Positions 4,642-7,467 of a DNA stretch of 7,467 nt are shown here, piece after piece. Each line of letters opens with the position of its first letter. The first letter of the stretch is position 1. Under the pieces are notes generated by a model. That model was not told the origin of the DNA. It worked only from the letters and a program-made list of their open reading frames with translations, and did no database searches. This stretch comes from Alphaproteobacteria bacterium (GTDB lineage: Bacteria > Pseudomonadota > Alphaproteobacteria > Rhodobacterales > Rhodobacteraceae): NCBI GenBank assembly GCA_003695135.1, contig RFIR01000223.1, positions 1 to 7,467 of the forward strand. The letters are read 5' to 3'. Position numbers and translations under genes: made by a program.

Positions 4642-6999
4642 TCAGAACGGCACCTCGTCCGCCGCCGTCACATAGCTGGCGACGACCCGCTTGGTGCCGG
4701 CCTTCTCGAATTCGACAGTCAGCTTGTCGCCCTCGATGGCGGCAATGGCGCCATAGCCGAATTTCTGGTGAAAGACGCGGTCGCCGGTGGCGAAGCGGCT
4801 CACAGCCTCGGCGTCGATGACCAGATTGCGCGCCTCGCGCGGCTGGCTCACGCCGTATTGCTGCCTGCGCGCCTGCATCCGCGCCCAACCCGGCGAGTTG
4901 TAGACCGAGGCCCTGGCCGCCCGTTCCTCCAGATCGGAGCCGCGCATGATGCCGGGCATCGTGGTCATCCCGCCCGCCGGCGCGGCCGCGCCGTGCCCGC
5001 CGCCATAGAGCCCCGGCGGGGTCAGCACCTCGACATGCTCCTTTGGCAGCTCGTCGATGAAGCGCGAGGGGATGGCCGACTGCCAGCGGCCATACATCGC
5101 CCGGTTGGCGGCAAACGAGATGGTGCAGTATTCCTGCGCCCGGGTGATGCCGACATAGGCGAGCCTCCGCTCCTCCTCCAGCCCCTTGACCCCGTTCTCG
5201 TCCATCGAGCGCTGGGAGGGAAACAGCCCGTCCTCCCAGCCCGGCAGGAACACGGCGGGAAATTCGAGCCCCTTGGCGGCGTGCAGCGTCATGATCGAGA
5301 CCTTGGGCGCGCCGTCCTCCTGCTCGTTCTCCATCACCAGCGCGACATGCTCGAGGAACCCCTGCAGGTTCTCGAAGCCCTCCAGCGCCTTGACCAGCTC
5401 CTTGAGGTTTTCCAGCCGACCCGGCGCGTCGGGCGAGCGGTCGTTCTTCCACATCGCGGTATAGCCGGATTCGTCGAGGATCTGCTCGGCCAGCCGCACA
5501 TGGTCGGCGCCCGCCTTCAGCGCCGCGCGCCAGCGGTCGAAATCGGCAACCACCGTGGCCAGCGACTTGCGCGCCCGCGCCGTCAGCCCGCCCTCGGCCA
5601 CCAGCGCGCGGGCTGCCTCCAGCATCGGCAGGCCGGTATCGCGAGCCTTGCGATTGATCTCCTGCACCGCCTTCTCGCCCAGCCCCCGCTTGGGGGTGTT
5701 GACGATACGCTCGAAGGCCAGCCCGTCCTCCGGCGTGGTCACGACGCGGAAATAGGCCATGGCATCGCGGATCTCGGCGCGTTCATAGAAGCGCGGGCCA
5801 CCGATGACGCGATAGGGCAGGCCGATGGTCAGGAACCGGTCCTCGAAGGCGCGCATCTGGAAGCTGGCGCGCACCAGGATCGCGATGCCGTCGGCCGGCA
5901 CCGGCGGGTTGCCGCGGGTGCCCTGCTGCATCGCCTCGATCTCCTCGCCGATCCAGCGCGCCTCCTCCTCGCCATCCCAGTGCCCGATCAGCCGCAGCTT
6001 CTCGCCGGCATCGGCCTCGGTCCACAGCGTCTTGCCCAGCCGCGCGCCGTTGCGGGAAATCACCCCGTCGGCGGCGGCGAGGATGTGAGGGGTGGAGCGG
6101 TAGTTCTGCTCCAGCCGGATCACGCGGGCGCCGGGAAAATCCTTCTCGAAGCGCAGGATGTTGCCGACCTCCGCGCCGCGCCAGCCATAGATCGACTGGT
6201 CGTCATCGCCGACCACGCACAGATTGCGATGTCCCTGGGCCAGCAGCCGCAGCCACAGATACTGCACGGTGTTGGTGTCCTGATACTCGTCGACCAGGAT
6301 GTAGCGGAACCGGGTCTGGTACTTTTCCAGCACGTCCGGGTGATGCTGGAAGATGCCGGTGACATGCAGCAGCAGGTCGCCGAAATCGACCGCGTTCAGC
6401 GTCTTCAGCCGCTGCTGATACTGTGCGTAGAGCTCGGCTCCGGCATTGGCGAATTGCGCGGCCTCGGCCGCCGGCACCTTGTCGGGCGTCAGCCCGCGGT
6501 TCTTCCAGCGGTCGATGAACCCCGCCAGCATGCGCGCGGGCCAGCGCTTGTCGTCGATGTTCGCGGCCTGAATGAGCTGCCTGATCAGCCGGATCTGGTC
6601 GTCGGTATCGAGGATGGTGAAGTTCGACTGCAGCCCGACCAGCTCGGCATGGGCGCGCAGGATCTTCACGCACAGCGCGTGGAAGGTGCCGAGCCACGGC
6701 ATGCCCTCCACCGCGCCGCCGACCAGCTCGCCCACACGCTGGCGCATCTCGCGCGCGGCCTTGTTGGTGAAGGTGACGGCGAGGATCTGGCTGGGCCAGG
6801 CCCGGCCGGTGTTCAGCAGATGCGCAACCCGCGTGGTCAGCGCGCGCGTCTTGCCGGTGCCCGCACCCGCCAGTACCAGAACCGGCCCGTCCAGCGCCTC
6901 GACGGCCTCGCGCTGGGGCGGGTTGAGCGCATCGAGATAGGGGGCGGGCCGCGCCGCCATCGCCATTTTGGAGAGTTTCGCGCTGCCTGAGTTCTCCAT
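4642..6999 (-). CDS. uvrD: ATP-dependent 3'-5' DNA helicase UvrD/PcrA
   Basis: This 785-residue superfamily 1A helicase unwinds DNA during nucleotide-excision and mismatch repair and can push back stalled RNA polymerase. Visible motifs in order: Q-motif Gln (NPPQREAV, near 29), Walker A AGAGTGKT (44-51), Ia TFTNKAAREM (76-85), Walker B DEYQDTN (237-243), III GDDDQSIYGWRGA (264-276), IV QNYRST (298-303), V TLHAAKGLEF (571-580) and VI EERRLAYVGITRAQE (about 609-622). The C-terminal part (about 737-778, GDRVFHQKFGYGAI and VEFEKAGTKRVV) matches the small Tudor-like domain that contacts RNA polymerase in UvrD/PcrA. ATG 6999 was chosen: GGGGG sits 7 nt upstream, and the longer frame to 7119 would swallow the SOS box. 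An ATG at 6966 lacks a ribosome binding site. Length fits the family. Regulation by LexA is likely. The gene is convergent with the Usp gene. Confidence 0.96.
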   Translation of the reverse strand: MENSGSAKLSKMAMAARPAPYLDALNPPQREAVEALDGPVLVLAGAGTGKTRALTTRVAHLLNTGRAWPSQILAVTFTNKAAREMRQRVGELVGGAVEGMPWLGTFHALCVKILRAHAELVGLQSNFTILDTDDQIRLIRQLIQAANIDDKRWPARMLAGFIDRWKNRGLTPDKVPAAEAAQFANAGAELYAQYQQRLKTLNAVDFGDLLLHVTGIFQHHPDVLEKYQTRFRYILVDEYQDTNTVQYLWLRLLAQGHRNLCVVGDDDQSIYGWRGAEVGNILRFEKDFPGARVIRLEQNYRSTPHILAAADGVISRNGARLGKTLWTEADAGEKLRLIGHWDGEEEARWIGEEIEAMQQGTRGNPPVPADGIAILVRASFQMRAFEDRFLTIGLPYRVIGGPRFYERAEIRDAMAYFRVVTTPEDGLAFERIVNTPKRGLGEKAVQEINRKARDTGLPMLEAARALVAEGGLTARARKSLATVVADFDRWRAALKAGADHVRLAEQILDESGYTAMWKNDRSPDAPGRLENLKELVKALEGFENLQGFLEHVALVMENEQEDGAPKVSIMTLHAAKGLEFPAVFLPGWEDGLFPSQRSMDENGVKGLEEERRLAYVGITRAQEYCTISFAANRAMYGRWQSAIPSRFIDELPKEHVEVLTPPGLYGGGHGAAAPAGGMTTMPGIMRGSDLEERAARASVYNSPGWARMQARRQQYGVSQPREARNLVIDAEAVSRFATGDRVFHQKFGYGAIAAIEGDKLTVEFEKAGTKRVVASYVTAADEVPF

Positions 7000-7064
7000 G
7001 CCTTCACCCCCATCCGGTCCAGCGCTGGGACCATAGCCCGAGCAGGCCACAAGATAAAGGGTGC

Positions 7065-7079
7065 GTTCGTGCAATGTTC
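7065..7079 (-). promoter_or_regulatory. LexA (SOS) box upstream of uvrD
   Basis: GTTCGTGCAATGTTC, read on the minus strand as GAAC-N7-GAAC, is a perfect match to the LexA site known from Rhodobacter, Rhizobium and Caulobacter relatives. It lies 65 nt upstream of the uvrD start codon. On the minus strand GAACAT (7074-7079) and TATCTT (7051-7056) are 17 nt apart and could be -35 and -10, so LexA bound here would cover the promoter. uvrD is an SOS gene in many bacteria, which supports the call. The site is also about 100 nt upstream of the divergent gene at 7179. Confidence 0.85.
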
Positions 7080-7178
7080 GCGCATGAGCGCGCTGGTCGA
7101 TCTTATGGCCGTTTGCCACCCCGTGGCTGGATCGGTTGCGCGCGAGCGGCTAGTCTGGTCCGAACAGCGGAGCCTGCC

Positions 7179-7467
7179 ATGCGAATTCTGTCCACCCTCT
7201 GCCTGATCGCCCTCATGGCCACGCCCGCCGCCGCGCAGTGGAAGAGCTGCGTGCTGAAAACCTGGGCGCATTTTCTGGCGCCCGGCCTGCAGAGCTATCG
7301 GCTGGTCGAGACCTTCCAGTCCGGTCGCGGTCTGGTCAGCGCCATCCGCTTCGGCCCGCTGGCCGGCAAGACGGCCAAGCTCTACATGTTTCTCGTCGGC
7401 AATCTTGCCTGCGGCAGGGCGGCGGTGGTGATCGGCAGCTACGAGGCAACCACCGAGATCGCGCGCC
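7179..7467 (+). CDS. Exported protein of unknown function (3' end beyond window)
   Basis: Ninety-six codons are visible before the right edge. The N-terminus is a clear signal peptide: MR, a hydrophobic stretch (ILSTLCLIALMA), and a cleavage site after PAAA (A19, before QW), so the product is probably periplasmic. The mature part holds two cysteines (24 and 78) that could form a disulfide, plus alternating hydrophobic stretches (SAIRFGPLAG, KLYMFLVGNLACG, AAVVIGSY) that suggest beta strands. I recognise no family. GGAG (7169-7172) lies 6 nt before the ATG, and third codon positions are G/C-rich like the other genes, so the frame is very likely real. It is divergent from uvrD; GCTAGTCT (7149-7156) might be a -10, but no matching -35 is seen. 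Confidence 0.8.
   Translation, partial: MRILSTLCLIALMATPAAAQWKSCVLKTWAHFLAPGLQSYRLVETFQSGRGLVSAIRFGPLAGKTAKLYMFLVGNLACGRAAVVIGSYEATTEIAR

Noticed and set aside
4558..6990. 810-codon plus-strand frame opposite uvrD
   Set aside because: It is a GC-driven antisense shadow: rich in Arg, Pro, Gly, His and Gln with no domain, while the minus strand has every helicase motif.
7000..7119. N-terminal extension of the uvrD frame to an ATG at 7119
   Set aside because: The extra 40 residues are unlike UvrD/PcrA N-termini, and the stretch contains the SOS box and likely promoter.

Overview
The window is GC-rich DNA that looks like an alphaproteobacterial chromosome. Third codon positions in the real genes are mostly G or C, and the protein sequences are alphaproteobacterial in style. 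An SOS box of the alphaproteobacterial GAAC-N7-GAAC type sits upstream of uvrD. Genus cannot be told from this sequence. Most of the content is housekeeping or stress-response genes. I find no CRISPR array, toxin-antitoxin pair, phage gene or intact transposase.

Layout from left to right: (1) 1-370 has no convincing gene but holds strong GC-rich hairpins just past the end of ndk. (2) 371-793, minus strand: ndk, nucleoside diphosphate kinase, complete, with His117 at the active site. (3) 794-1182: divergent intergenic region with a plausible ndk promoter and two adjacent perfect 7-bp hairpins. (4) 1183-3072, plus strand: an ABC-F ATPase of the YheS type, complete, with two nucleotide-binding domains. 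(5) 3145-3966, plus strand: a tandem-domain universal stress protein with its own strong ribosome binding site, probably downstream in the same transcription unit. (6) 3967-4641: a 675-bp convergent intergenic region. Its right half is locally AT-richer and carries a cluster of diverged repeats, two motifs recurring at a 90/91-bp period plus one inverted copy. (7) 4642-6999, minus strand: uvrD/pcrA-type DNA helicase, complete, with the C-terminal RNA-polymerase-binding-like domain. (8) 7000-7178: divergent promoter region with the SOS box. (9) 7179 to the right edge, plus strand: the start of a small exported protein of unknown function.

The genes do not form one pathway. ndk balances nucleotide pools, the ABC-F protein acts at the ribosome, the Usp is a stress protein, and UvrD repairs DNA under apparent LexA control. 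The parts most worth a second look are the repeat cluster at about 4250-4570, the SOS box at 7065-7079, the Gly-to-Glu change in the nucleotide loop of the Usp, and the unknown exported protein beside uvrD.
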